Source of the DNA: Streptosporangiaceae bacterium
GTDB lineage: Bacteria; Actinomycetota; Actinomycetes; Streptosporangiales; Streptosporangiaceae
Length of the DNA: 58,023 nt
Assembly (NCBI GenBank): GCA_019239975.1
Contig: JAFAZE010000045.1
Coordinates: 1 to 58,023, forward strand
Reading direction: 5' to 3'
Position 1 is the stretch's first letter. Each line of letters opens with the position of its first letter. Shown here piece after piece: positions 24,711 through 32,976 of this stretch. The translations under genes were made by a program, and so were the position numbers. Under the pieces are notes generated by a model, which was not told the DNA's origin, made no database searches, and was given only the letters and a program-made list of their open reading frames with translations.

Positions 24711-26321
24711 ATGAGGAAGGCCCTGGATGTGCCGAGCGTAAGCTCTCCCGCTCTCTCACGAGTTGCTGACGCCTGCCGCCGGTCAGGACACAGAGCCGGA
24801 ACCATGGCCATGGTGCTGTGCGCCGCGGCGGCAGCCGCCGTGACCGCCTGCACGGCCTCCGGACACACAGAGGCGGCGGGCATGGGCCAGCAAGCCGCGG
24901 GGGGACAGGGAGGCGCCGCGGGTGACCCGCCCGCCGCGCGTACTCAGCCACCCTCGGCGGCGGTCTCCGTGCTGGCCAGCACCGCGCCCGACGCGCTTAC
25001 CGTGACGTTCGCCCGGCGGTTGTTCAGTTCGGCACCCGTTGTCGTGGTGGCTCGCAGTACTGGTGCGGCGCTGCCGGCGGCCGAAAGGGCGGCCACGGCG
25101 GCACACGCACCGCTGCTGCTCAGCGCCGCCCCGGTGAGCGCGCCGCTGGTCGCGGAGATCAGGAACCTGCATCCGCACGCCGTCCTCGCCGCGGGTCTCG
25201 CGCCCGCCGAGCTGGCGGCGCGGCTGCCTGGGGTGTCTGTGGTCACAAGCGCTGCCGATCTCCCCGCGACCGGCGCTCCGGCGCCCCTGCGGGGCGTGGC
25301 GGTGCTCGTCCACCGTGCCGCTTCGGGCCCGGCGGCCGGCGCGGTGACCACCACGGCCCATGTGGCGGGCGCGGAAGTTGTCGCCGTCGCCGGTGACGAC
25401 CCGCGCGCCGATCCGGCCGCGATCAGCGCCCTGGCGAACGCGAAACCGCGCGAGGTGCTCGCCATAGGGCGCGGGTTCGGGCCCGCTGCCCTGCTGGCCG
25501 GCCGGGTGGCCGTCGCGGCCACCGGCACACAGCTGCCCGGCGGCGGCCAGGTGCTCTTCCCGGGGCACCGGCTGGTCGCGCTCTACGGTCACCCCGGTGA
25601 CCCGGGCCTCGGGGTGCTGGGCAGGCAGGACCTGCCGGCCAGCATCGCGCGCGCACAGCGCACGGCCGCCCTGTACCGGCGGCTCAGCCGGGTGCCCGTC
25701 ATTCCCGCCTTCGAGGTCATCGCCAGCGTGGCGCAGGGGTCTCCCGGCGCGGGCGGTGACTACTCATATGAGTCCAGCGTGTCGTCGCTGCGGCCGTGGG
25801 TGCGCCGCGCCACCGCCGCCGGGATGTACGTGATCCTCGATCTGCAGCCCGGGCGGGCCAACCTGCTCACCCAGGCCAAGCGCTACCAGGCGCTGCTGGC
25901 GGAGCCGGACGTCGGGCTGGCGCTTGACGCGGAGTGGAAGCTGCAGCCAGGCCAGATGCCGTTGCACCAGATCGGCAGCGTAAGCATTGAGGAGGTCAAC
26001 AGCGTCGTCCGCTGGCTGGCCGCCCTGACCGCCCGCGATCACCTGCCGCAGAAGCTGCTGGTGCTGCACCAGTTCAGGCTGTCGATGATCTCCGGTGAGC
26101 GCCACCTCGACACGGGTCACGACGATCTGGCGATCCTCATCCACATGGACGGACAGGGCACGCCGTCCATGAAACAGCAGACGTGGGACGCGGTCACCGG
26201 GGCCGCGCCGAAGCGGGTGTTCTTCGGCTGGAAGAACTTCTACGTCAACGACCACCCGATGCTGAGCCCACGGGAAACGATGACGAAGACGCCCACGCCG
26301 GTCATGATCTCCTACCAGTGA
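24711..26321 (+). CDS. secreted lipoprotein with CWB2-like and barrel-like domains
   Basis: 536 aa from ATG 24711 (GTG 24657 and ATG 24804 are alternatives). Lipobox VTAC places the lipidated Cys at residue 47. The N-terminal half has a cell-wall-binding-2-like pattern (TVTFARRLFSSAPVVVVARS, HAPLLLS, PREVLAIGRGFGPAAL). The C-terminal half, from about LVALYGHPGDPGLGVLG through AGMYVILDLQPGRANLL and GLALDAEWKL to KRVFFGWKNFYVND, resembles a conserved actinobacterial domain of unknown function with a TIM-barrel-like strand pattern and several conserved acidic residues. No enzyme activity is assigned. It has no obvious operon partner. Confidence 0.75.
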   Translation: MRKALDVPSVSSPALSRVADACRRSGHRAGTMAMVLCAAAAAAVTACTASGHTEAAGMGQQAAGGQGGAAGDPPAARTQPPSAAVSVLASTAPDALTVTFARRLFSSAPVVVVARSTGAALPAAERAATAAHAPLLLSAAPVSAPLVAEIRNLHPHAVLAAGLAPAELAARLPGVSVVTSAADLPATGAPAPLRGVAVLVHRAASGPAAGAVTTTAHVAGAEVVAVAGDDPRADPAAISALANAKPREVLAIGRGFGPAALLAGRVAVAATGTQLPGGGQVLFPGHRLVALYGHPGDPGLGVLGRQDLPASIARAQRTAALYRRLSRVPVIPAFEVIASVAQGSPGAGGDYSYESSVSSLRPWVRRATAAGMYVILDLQPGRANLLTQAKRYQALLAEPDVGLALDAEWKLQPGQMPLHQIGSVSIEEVNSVVRWLAALTARDHLPQKLLVLHQFRLSMISGERHLDTGHDDLAILIHMDGQGTPSMKQQTWDAVTGAAPKRVFFGWKNFYVNDHPMLSPRETMTKTPTPVMISYQ

Positions 26322-26361
26322 CGGCGACGGCGGCTCCCCGCGTTATTGGTACGTGCGTTCA

Positions 26362-26590
26362 CTAGTACGTGACGGTGATCGTGCGCTGGTCGATGTCGCC
26401 ATAGGCCGCCACCGGCCGCAGGTCGTACTCGCCCGGCGTTGTTGGGTACTCCACGGGAACAAGGCCGAAATCGTCCCGCAGTCGCCGCAAGCCCAGCTCG
26501 AACGGGCGGGAGAAGAGCCCGGGCAGACCCCGATGACGGAGACACGACGGCTACCCGGTCACCGGGGCTGGGCTTTGGCGGGATGATCAC
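26362..26590 (-). pseudogene. decayed LD-carboxypeptidase (peptidase S66) 5' fragment
   Basis: On the minus strand GTG 26590 opens IIPPKPSPGDRVAVVSPSSG, the canonical N-terminus of S66 LD-carboxypeptidases, which trim tetrapeptides in peptidoglycan recycling. After SSG one extra base (near 26526-26530) shifts the frame; in the corrected frame the protein continues LPGLFSRPFELGLRRLRDDF, then GLVPVEYPTT, as expected for S66. After PTT the sequence changes to PGEYDLRPVAAYGDID and stops at 26362, about 230 aa short of the family length. The tail looks like the end of an unrelated gene. The fragment is therefore frameshifted and truncated. Confidence 0.72.
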
Positions 26591-26741
26591 GGGTTCACCC
26601 TATCCGCGGCCGGTGACGCTGCCCCAGAGGTTGTCATCCGAAAAAAGATAGGTACATTGTGAGCAAACGGCTTGTGATCATGAATATGTTCTCGATAGAA
26701 TTCGTGATAGCAGCATTGGTGTACAGAACGGGCGGTGGCAT

Positions 26742-28949
26742 ATGCCTGACGAACCCATTCCCGGCAGCGGGCAAGACGGCGAGAACCCGCCGCCCGCGTC
26801 TGGCGACGGGTTCGGCGCGCATGGGAACCCGTTCGGCGCGCGGAGCGGATCCGGCGCGCCCGAGGGCAGGTTCGGCGCAGACGGGACGGGCTCGGCGCGC
26901 GGAGCCGACTTCGACCTGGATGCGGACATGGACCGGCTGGCGGCCGATGTGGATGCGGGCCGGATCCAGGTGCCGCCGGACGGCGAGCGCGCCGAGGGCC
27001 TGTCGTTCATCACGGCCGGGCCGCGGGAGCTGGCCGCGCTCGGCGTCGAGGACCTCGCCGGGCTGGACCTTTCCGGGTTCGCCCAGGGCGGCGCCGCGGA
27101 CGGGATGCCGCCCGGTTCGGTGCTGCTGGCGCTGGCCGAAGGCGGATGCGAAGCCGGAACGCTGCAGCGTCTGAGCGACGGCCAGGTGCTCGGCCTGGCG
27201 AAGGCGGGCAGGCGGCTGGCCGCGCTGGCGAGCTGGGTGCAGACCACCGCGGTCGCCGAGTTCGCCGCCCGCCGCATCACCAGGCAGGCACCCGGCCGGG
27301 TCGCCGGGGAAACCATCAGCGAGTTCGCCGAATTCGCCTCTCACGAACTGGCCCCCGAACTCGTCGTCACCGACCACGCCGCCGACGGCCTCATGCGGCA
27401 CGCCGGCCAGGTTACCCGGCGGCTACCCGCCTGCCTGGCCGCCCTCCACGCCGGGGTCATCTCCGAATTCCAGCTGAAAATCGCCGCCGACACCACCATC
27501 GGCCTGTCCGATCAAGACGCCCGGGAGGCGGACACGCTGATCGCCGCCGCGGCGCCGTCGCTGACCCCGGGCATGCTGCGCATTATGTGCGCGCGGACGG
27601 TGATGATGATCGACCCCGCCGCCGCCCGGCGGCGCAAGGATGAGGCGGCCAAGGACGCCAGGGTCGAGCGGTTCCAGGAGCACGCCGGGACCGCCGCGCT
27701 GTGTGGCCGGGACCTGCCCCCCGATGAGGTGCTCGCCTCGTGCGCGCACATCGACGCGGTGGCCCGGCTACTGCGCGCCGCCGGGCTGACGGCCACCTTG
27801 CGCGCGCTGCGCGTACGGGTGTTCTTGGACCTGACCCAGGGCAAGAACCCCAGCGATCGGCTCACCGCCGCCAACTCGGGCCAGCACTCCCCCGCCACCA
27901 GCAGCCCCGGCGCTGGCAACCCGGGTACCGGCAAGGACGGCGCGGATCCAGACGAGACGGAGACCGCCGCGGACGCCGGCGCTGTCGACGATGCCGCCGC
28001 CTGGAACCAGGCCAATTACGACATCCCGGGCCCGGACGACCGCACCCGCGAGGACCAGACCGGCACCGGGGGCACCCGCGGGACCGGCAAGGACGCGACC
28101 GGCACCGGCGAAGGCGGCCCCCGGCCAGAAGGCCCAGCCAGCCCCGCGGTCCCCGGCGACCGCGCCGCCTTCCCCGCGCTGATCAACCTGCTCATTCCCG
28201 CCGGCACCCTGCTCGGCTGGTCCCACGCCCCCGGCCAGGCCGCCGGATGGGGCCTGCTCGACCCCGCCACCACCCAGGACCTCGCCGCCGCCGCCTCCCA
28301 CCACCCCGCCACCCGCTGGTGCGTGACAGTAGTCGGCTCCGACGGCACCGCCACCGCCCACGGCTGCGCCCCTGGACGCCACCCCTTCGACCCCGCCGCG
28401 TACCGGCCAGACCCGCACACCGGCCGGACAGACCCGGGCACCAGCCGATCCGGCCCGGGCACGCCCCCGGCCACCCTGGGCACTCCTCCGCCCGGCGGCG
28501 GGAACCGCGACGGCCCCGCCCGCGCCCAGGATGGCACCCCTCATGCCCGCGACGGCACCCCCACCCCGGCCGCAGCCGGCCAGCTCGCCGCCCTCCTCGG
28601 CCAGCTGAAAGTCCAGCTCGCCCCCATCGCGAAGGGAACCTGCGACCACCGGCATCACGAGGACCATTACCAGGTCAGCCGGAAACTGAAGCATCTGGTG
28701 AAGGCGCGGACCGCCCGGTGCACCGCGCCCGGCTGCAACCGGCAGGCGGCGGAATGTGACGCCGACCACACGATCCCGTGGCCGGACGGGCCGTCCTGCG
28801 AATGCAACCTGGGGCCGCCCTGCCGCCGCCACCACCGGGCCAAGCAGGCACCAGGGTGGAAGCTCGAACAGACCAGCCCAGGCGTGATGACCTGGACCAA
28901 CCCCTCTGGACGCACACACACCACCCGCCCCACCAGCTACCTGATCTAA
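26742..28949 (+). CDS. DUF222/HNH endonuclease-domain protein (13E12 type)
   Basis: 735 aa. A Gly/Pro-rich N-terminal leader with a repeated FGA segment is followed by a DUF222 helical domain (about residues 110-370; signature VARLLRAAGLTATLRALRVRVF), a long Pro/Gly/Thr-rich linker, and a C-terminal HNH nuclease: CTAPGCNRQ, CDADHTIPW (catalytic Asp-His) and CNLGPPCRRHH, with Cys residues for a structural zinc. The family is multi-copy in actinobacteria and has mobile-element character in mycobacteria (REP13E12). ATG 26742 lies downstream of a conspicuously AT-rich stretch (26640-26725). Biological role unknown. Confidence 0.9.
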   Translation: MPDEPIPGSGQDGENPPPASGDGFGAHGNPFGARSGSGAPEGRFGADGTGSARGADFDLDADMDRLAADVDAGRIQVPPDGERAEGLSFITAGPRELAALGVEDLAGLDLSGFAQGGAADGMPPGSVLLALAEGGCEAGTLQRLSDGQVLGLAKAGRRLAALASWVQTTAVAEFAARRITRQAPGRVAGETISEFAEFASHELAPELVVTDHAADGLMRHAGQVTRRLPACLAALHAGVISEFQLKIAADTTIGLSDQDAREADTLIAAAAPSLTPGMLRIMCARTVMMIDPAAARRRKDEAAKDARVERFQEHAGTAALCGRDLPPDEVLASCAHIDAVARLLRAAGLTATLRALRVRVFLDLTQGKNPSDRLTAANSGQHSPATSSPGAGNPGTGKDGADPDETETAADAGAVDDAAAWNQANYDIPGPDDRTREDQTGTGGTRGTGKDATGTGEGGPRPEGPASPAVPGDRAAFPALINLLIPAGTLLGWSHAPGQAAGWGLLDPATTQDLAAAASHHPATRWCVTVVGSDGTATAHGCAPGRHPFDPAAYRPDPHTGRTDPGTSRSGPGTPPATLGTPPPGGGNRDGPARAQDGTPHARDGTPTPAAAGQLAALLGQLKVQLAPIAKGTCDHRHHEDHYQVSRKLKHLVKARTARCTAPGCNRQAAECDADHTIPWPDGPSCECNLGPPCRRHHRAKQAPGWKLEQTSPGVMTWTNPSGRTHTTRPTSYLI

Positions 28950-29024
28950 CACCGAGAGCATCTTGCGTCACGGAAAGGTGCTGGGACGTGCCATTCCTTC
29001 TCCTGCTCCACTGGTTCTGTGGTC

Positions 29025-29165
29025 CGGGGGGTGCGGACTCTATGGTTCCGGGGATGCGGATTTACGGTCCCGGAAGGGATGCGGATTCCATGGTCCCGGG
29101 GGATGCGGATTCTACGGTCCCGGAAGGGATGCGGAGGGAGCTTCAGGTTCCGGAAGGATGCGGGG
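29025..29165. repeat. degenerate minisatellite, about 24-bp units
   Basis: Five to six imperfect copies built around GGATGCGGATT followed by ATGGTCCCGG or TACGGTCCCGG. It fills the gap between the convergent HNH and M56 genes and enters the last codons of the M56 gene. Unit length varies between 23 and 30 bp. Confidence 0.85.
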
Positions 29166-30111
29166 ACGTACTGGCGGCGCGGGCGTATTCGAGCAGGGCG
29201 TGCAGGTCACGGGCCGCCTCCAGGGCAGAGACTCCGGAGACCGCGACCAGGAGCACGACCGCGGCCAGCAGCAGCAGCCGGGGACGCGGCGGAGGGCCCA
29301 TCAGGGCGGCGACCCGGCGCGGCACCGGACCGGCGCCCCGCATGCTGGGCGCGCGGGTGACGGCTCCGAGCACGGCCGCGGGGCCCGAGCGCCGTGGGGG
29401 CGCCGCGGTGGTGGCGAGGGCGGCGCGCGCGATCGCGCGCGCCGCCAGCGGGCGGTCCCCGGTGATGGCGGCGGCGCGCTCGTCCGCCCACCGCTCGACG
29501 GTGTAGCCGACGGCGGAGGCGACGGGGCGCAGCAGCGGGTTGGCGGCGGCGGCCAGCCGCGCGGCCGTGGTGAACAGGTAATGGAACCATGCGGCGTGGG
29601 CGCGCTCGTGCGCCAGCAGGACCCGGCGCTCGGGCTGGCTGAGGGCGCGCATCATCCCGGAGGTGACCACGATGCGGCACGGCCAGCCCGGCAGCGTGTA
29701 AGCGTCGGCTGCTTCGTCATCCGTGATCACGACCTTCCCGGTGCCGGGCAGACGGCGCGCCTGGCGCCCGGCCGCGATGAGGGCGCTCCCGCGTCGCCAC
29801 AGCGCGCGGCACGCGATACCCCCGGCCACGGCCAGCAGCACGCAGGCGGCGAGCGCGACCGGCAGCGACGTCGGATCGTTGCTGCTGACAACGTGCAGCG
29901 ACCAGTGCCCGATCGCCGCGGCCAGCGGGATACGCACCAGCGCGGTCAGCGCGAGCAGCCCGAGGACCGCGCTGCTCGCCCCGGCCAGCGCGATCGCACT
30001 GGCGGCCAGCAGCCAGGTTGCGGACGCTGGCGGCAGCCGGTCGGCCAGCGGCCGGGCCGCCGCGGCGGCAACGACGGGAAGCAGCAGCGGAAGGTAGACG
30101 ACCAGATGCAT
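29143..30111 (-). CDS. M56-family membrane metallopeptidase (BlaR1-like)
   Basis: 322 aa, four membrane helices. Gluzincin motif HERAH at residues 168-172 and the downstream acidic helix RWADERAAA supply the zinc ligands. Unlike BlaR1 it has no C-terminal penicillin-binding sensor domain; after the last helix only about 30 residues remain. Such short M56 proteins pair with BlaI repressors in actinobacteria (Rv1845c/Rv1846c). It follows blaI by 13 bases on the same strand. It presumably inactivates the repressor in response to envelope stress; the signal is unknown. The last codons run into a minisatellite. Confidence 0.9.
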   Translation of the reverse strand: MHLVVYLPLLLPVVAAAAARPLADRLPPASATWLLAASAIALAGASSAVLGLLALTALVRIPLAAAIGHWSLHVVSSNDPTSLPVALAACVLLAVAGGIACRALWRRGSALIAAGRQARRLPGTGKVVITDDEAADAYTLPGWPCRIVVTSGMMRALSQPERRVLLAHERAHAAWFHYLFTTAARLAAAANPLLRPVASAVGYTVERWADERAAAITGDRPLAARAIARAALATTAAPPRRSGPAAVLGAVTRAPSMRGAGPVPRRVAALMGPPPRPRLLLLAAVVLLVAVSGVSALEAARDLHALLEYARAASTSPHPSGT

Positions 30112-30124
30112 CCCGTGCCCCCGC

Positions 30125-30511
30125 TCAGCTGTCTGCCTGACCGGACGGCTCGCCGAGCATGCGGCGCAGTAGCTCCTCGTCGGTGCCCGACAGTCCGGAT
30201 ACGAACCGGGCGAGCACGGCCTCCCGGTCCGGCTCCGCGTCCAGCACCCGCGCCATCCGCCGGGCGGCGAGTCCCGGTTCGTCGGCGACCGGCGTGTAAA
30301 CGTACGCCCGGCCGGCCTTGTGGCGTTCCAGCACGCCCTTGGCGTACAGCCGCGACAAGATCGTCACCACTGTTGTGTAGGCGAGGTCGCCGCCGATCTG
30401 GTCGCGCACCTCGCCTGGGGACAGCGCTGACTCGGCTGCCTGAAGGACCGCGAGCACCGCCGCCTCCAGCTCCCCGGCTGCTCGCCGGGTGGGGCCGGCT
30501 TCGTCACGCAT
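30125..30511 (-). CDS. blaI: BlaI/MecI/CopY-family repressor
   Basis: 128 aa. N-terminal winged helix (GELEAAVLAVLQ, LSPGEVRDQIGG, LAYTTVVTILSRLYAKGVLERHKAGRAYVYTP) and a C-terminal dimerisation helix pair. It begins at ATG 30511. Two BlaI-type dyads (30544-30559 and 30563-30578) lie in the space shared with the divergent uppP gene, so it probably represses both itself and uppP. The M56 peptidase downstream is the likely signal transducer. Confidence 0.92.
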   Translation of the reverse strand: MRDEAGPTRRAAGELEAAVLAVLQAAESALSPGEVRDQIGGDLAYTTVVTILSRLYAKGVLERHKAGRAYVYTPVADEPGLAARRMARVLDAEPDREAVLARFVSGLSGTDEELLRRMLGEPSGQADS

Positions 30512-30543
30512 AACGGTACATCCGCTTCTCTCGCACGGTAATA

Positions 30544-30578
30544 TCTACACGGTTGTAGAAATTCTATGCGGCCGTAGG
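30544..30578. promoter_or_regulatory. tandem BlaI-type operators between blaI and uppP
   Basis: TCTACACGGTTGTAGA (30544-30559) is a perfect dyad with 6-bp arms and a 4-bp centre. TCTATGCGGCCGTAGG (30563-30578) is a second copy with one arm mismatch. The centres are 19 bp apart, close to two helical turns, as in known tandem Bla/Mec operators. Confidence 0.75.
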
Positions 30579-30666
30579 CGTCGGGTCTGCTGCCAGTTTG
30601 CCACACGGCACCGCGCCCTCCGGGGAAGTCGCCGCGGGCGCCCCAGCTGAGGAGAAAGCGAGACGG

Positions 30667-31803
30667 ATGTCGCACCTGACCTACGCCGAGGCCATAGTCG
30701 TCGGCCTGATCCAGGGCGTGACCGAGCTGTTCCCGGTCTCCAGCCTCGGGCACAACGTTCTCATTCCCGCCCTCGTCGGCGGCCAGTGGGCACAGGACCT
30801 GAGCGTGTCCAAACCCGAGTCCCCGTACCTGGCGTTCATCGTCGGCCTGCATGTGGCGACCGCGGTGGCGATGATCATCTACTTCTGGCGCGACTGGGTG
30901 CGCATCATCGGCGGGTTCTTCAGCTCCCTGCGTGAGCGCAGGGTCGCGACCGCCGACCAGCGGCTCGCCTGGATGATCATTCTCGCGACCATCCCGGTTG
31001 GCATCGCCGGGCTGGCGCTGGAGCATCTGTTCCGCGTCGTGTTCAGCAAGCCGGTCCCGACCGCGCTGTTCCTGGCCGTCAACGGTCTGATTCTGCTGTC
31101 CGCGGAGCGGCAGCGCCGCCGCTCGGCGGATGCCCGCGCATCGGCCTGGGGTGGCAGCGCCCCGGCGTGGGAGGGCAGCGCCCCGGCGTGGGAGGGCAGC
31201 GCCCCGGCGGCCCCGGCGTGGGAGGGCGGCATGGCCGCGCAGGGCGCCCGGGACCACGCGGTCGCAGGCACCCGCTATCCGGCCCAGCGCGGCTATCCCG
31301 GGGGCGGCGGGTACCACCCGCTCCCGGGCTCGCACGCCGCCCAGCCACAGGGCAGCCGCCAGCGCGAGACCGAACGCGAGCAGGAGACCGAACGGGCCGT
31401 GGCCGCCGACCGGCGGCTGTCCATGATGGGGTACGGCCGGGCCACGCTGATCGGCGCCGCCCAGATCCTCGCGCTGCTTCCGGGCATCAGCCGGGACGGC
31501 ATCGTCACCGTGATCGGGATGACGCGCGGCCTGAACCGCGAGGACGCGGTGCGGTACTCCTTCCTGCTGTCCGCCCCGGTCATCCTCGCCGCCGGCATGC
31601 TGAAGATCCCGGACCTGTTCGGCCCGCTCGGCGCGGGCATCCACGGCCAGGTGCTGGTCGCCAGCCTGGTGTCTGGCATCGGCGCCTACCTGTCGATCCG
31701 GTACCTCGTCCGCTACTTCAGCAAGTCCCGCACCCTCACCCCGTTCGCCATCTACTGCCTGGTGGCCGGGCTTGGCAGTCTCGCCTATTTCGCCATCCGG
31801 TAA
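30667..31803 (+). CDS. uppP: undecaprenyl-diphosphatase UppP with large internal insertion
   Basis: 378 aa against a usual 265-280. It recycles the C55 lipid carrier and confers bacitracin resistance. Both catalytic segments are present: ELFPVSSLGH at 20-29 and PGISRDG in the second half (normally PGxSRSG; the second Ser is Asp here). Between them, residues about 150-245 are a hydrophilic insertion with three GSAPAWE repeats, a GY-rich stretch and a Glu/Arg-rich helix (RQRETEREQETERA), placed in a loop. ATG 30667 was chosen from alignment with the family N-terminus. It is divergent from blaI with BlaI-like operators between. Confidence 0.92.
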   Translation: MSHLTYAEAIVVGLIQGVTELFPVSSLGHNVLIPALVGGQWAQDLSVSKPESPYLAFIVGLHVATAVAMIIYFWRDWVRIIGGFFSSLRERRVATADQRLAWMIILATIPVGIAGLALEHLFRVVFSKPVPTALFLAVNGLILLSAERQRRRSADARASAWGGSAPAWEGSAPAWEGSAPAAPAWEGGMAAQGARDHAVAGTRYPAQRGYPGGGGYHPLPGSHAAQPQGSRQRETEREQETERAVAADRRLSMMGYGRATLIGAAQILALLPGISRDGIVTVIGMTRGLNREDAVRYSFLLSAPVILAAGMLKIPDLFGPLGAGIHGQVLVASLVSGIGAYLSIRYLVRYFSKSRTLTPFAIYCLVAGLGSLAYFAIR

Positions 31804-31817
31804 GGCGGGGCCGACTG

Positions 31818-32438
31818 CTAAGTTCGCCGCGTCCACCGGGGCCCGAAGGCCGCCCACCCCGCCTCCCAGGCCGCGAGGCGGCGCCTGTTCAGCACCCGCC
31901 GGACAGCCAGCCAGATGCCGCCGAGCGGGAGCGCGAGCACGAAGGGGGCACCGACGGCGGCCTGCGCCGCCTGCATGGTCACCTGAGACGGCTCGAGCGG
32001 CGGCGCTGTCTGCTGGCCGTTCCTGCCGACCCACACCGGCACCCTGGATCCGGCCCGTGTGCCCGCCATGACCGGGACGGTCCCGGTGTGGACCGCCCCG
32101 CCGGGCGCCACCCAGCGCGCGCGTGCGCTGGTCACCAGCGAAGAGGGCTGGACGCCGAGCACCGCCGGCGGGGTGTTCTGCAGCACTACCGCGCTGACCT
32201 GGCGCGAAGCCGCCTGCTGTTCGAGCTGCGTTCGGTGCGCGGCGGCCGCCGCCCAGTGCCAGGCGCCCAGCGAGAGCAGCGGCGCGCACACCAGGAACAG
32301 CAGGAAGAGCCCCGCCACGAGCATGGCCTCGGCGTGATCGGTCGCACGGCGGAGCGGGTTGCGGTCGGGCCACAGGCGGCGCACTGCCGCGCGCAGCCCC
32401 CGGATCCGTATCGGCATGGGCCGCACCGTCGGTCTCAC
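31818..32438 (-). CDS. Rv1733c-like two-helix membrane protein
   Basis: 206 aa from GTG 32438 (ATG 32417 also plausible). The family pattern is clear: RRLWPDRNPLRRATDHAEA before the first helix, a 20-residue hydrophobic segment (MLVAGLFLLFLVCAPLLSLG), an extracytoplasmic region with conserved WVAPGGAVHTGTVPV and VPVWVGRNGQ, then a second helix and RRLAAWEAGWAAFGPRW. M. tuberculosis Rv1733c is a DosR-regulated antigen of unknown function. It is convergent with uppP (14-base gap). Confidence 0.82.
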   Translation of the reverse strand: MRPTVRPMPIRIRGLRAAVRRLWPDRNPLRRATDHAEAMLVAGLFLLFLVCAPLLSLGAWHWAAAAAHRTQLEQQAASRQVSAVVLQNTPPAVLGVQPSSLVTSARARWVAPGGAVHTGTVPVMAGTRAGSRVPVWVGRNGQQTAPPLEPSQVTMQAAQAAVGAPFVLALPLGGIWLAVRRVLNRRRLAAWEAGWAAFGPRWTRRT

Positions 32439-32976
32439 CTGGAGGTCACTCCCTTCTCGGCGCCAGGATCACGCCCGGCACGCTGCGCGTCACCGGCGCA
32501 CGGAGGGCGGGAGTTGGCAGGCAGGCATCAACCAGCCCCGCGCCCTCGCGGGAATGGGCCCGACCACCGCGAACACCCCCAACGCCCTGCCCCAGGCATG
32601 CGGCGCGGTCACGCCTGCGCGGGTCAGGCAGCGCCCTCCTGGCGAGGCGGCCGGCGGTGCTTCAGGAAACCGCCGGCGGTGCTTCCGAGAACCGGATGAA
32701 CGTCATGGTAGTTCGCGTTCGGCACCCGTCTGGACGAGTAGCAGCCGCTCAGAGGCAATAGCCGGGGATCGTTTACCTGATGTTTACCTGGAGATCGCCC
32801 GAGGTCTCCCGCTCCGGGAGCCCTTCTGCCGACGCGCCGTGCGTCTATTGACGGCCCCGCGCGGCCGGGCGTGAGATAAGGAGCAACACGCTGCGCCCTG
32901 CGGGCCCGGATACGACCCCACGGACCCGCCCGGGACGAGCAGCCCGATCCCAGCCCCGAGCAAAGGAGCCTCGGCG
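32439..32976. promoter_or_regulatory. long regulatory region upstream of the PHA operon
   Basis: No convincing gene in 538 bases. It contains a direct repeat CCGGCGGTGCTTC (about 32650 and 32671), a PHO-box-like repeat (32771-32792) and a possible promoter, TTGACG (32848-32853) with a weak TGAGAT -10 (32872-32877). Confidence 0.45.
32771..32792 (+). promoter_or_regulatory. PHO-box-like direct repeat
   Basis: GTTTACC at 32771 and again at 32782, an 11-bp period. Streptomyces PhoP boxes are 11-bp direct repeats of GTTCACC-like units, so this is a near match. It lies about 185 bases before the acyl-CoA ligase gene. Confidence 0.45.

Noticed and set aside
29025..29165. CRISPR-like array
   Set aside because: Degenerate contiguous units of unequal length without spacers.
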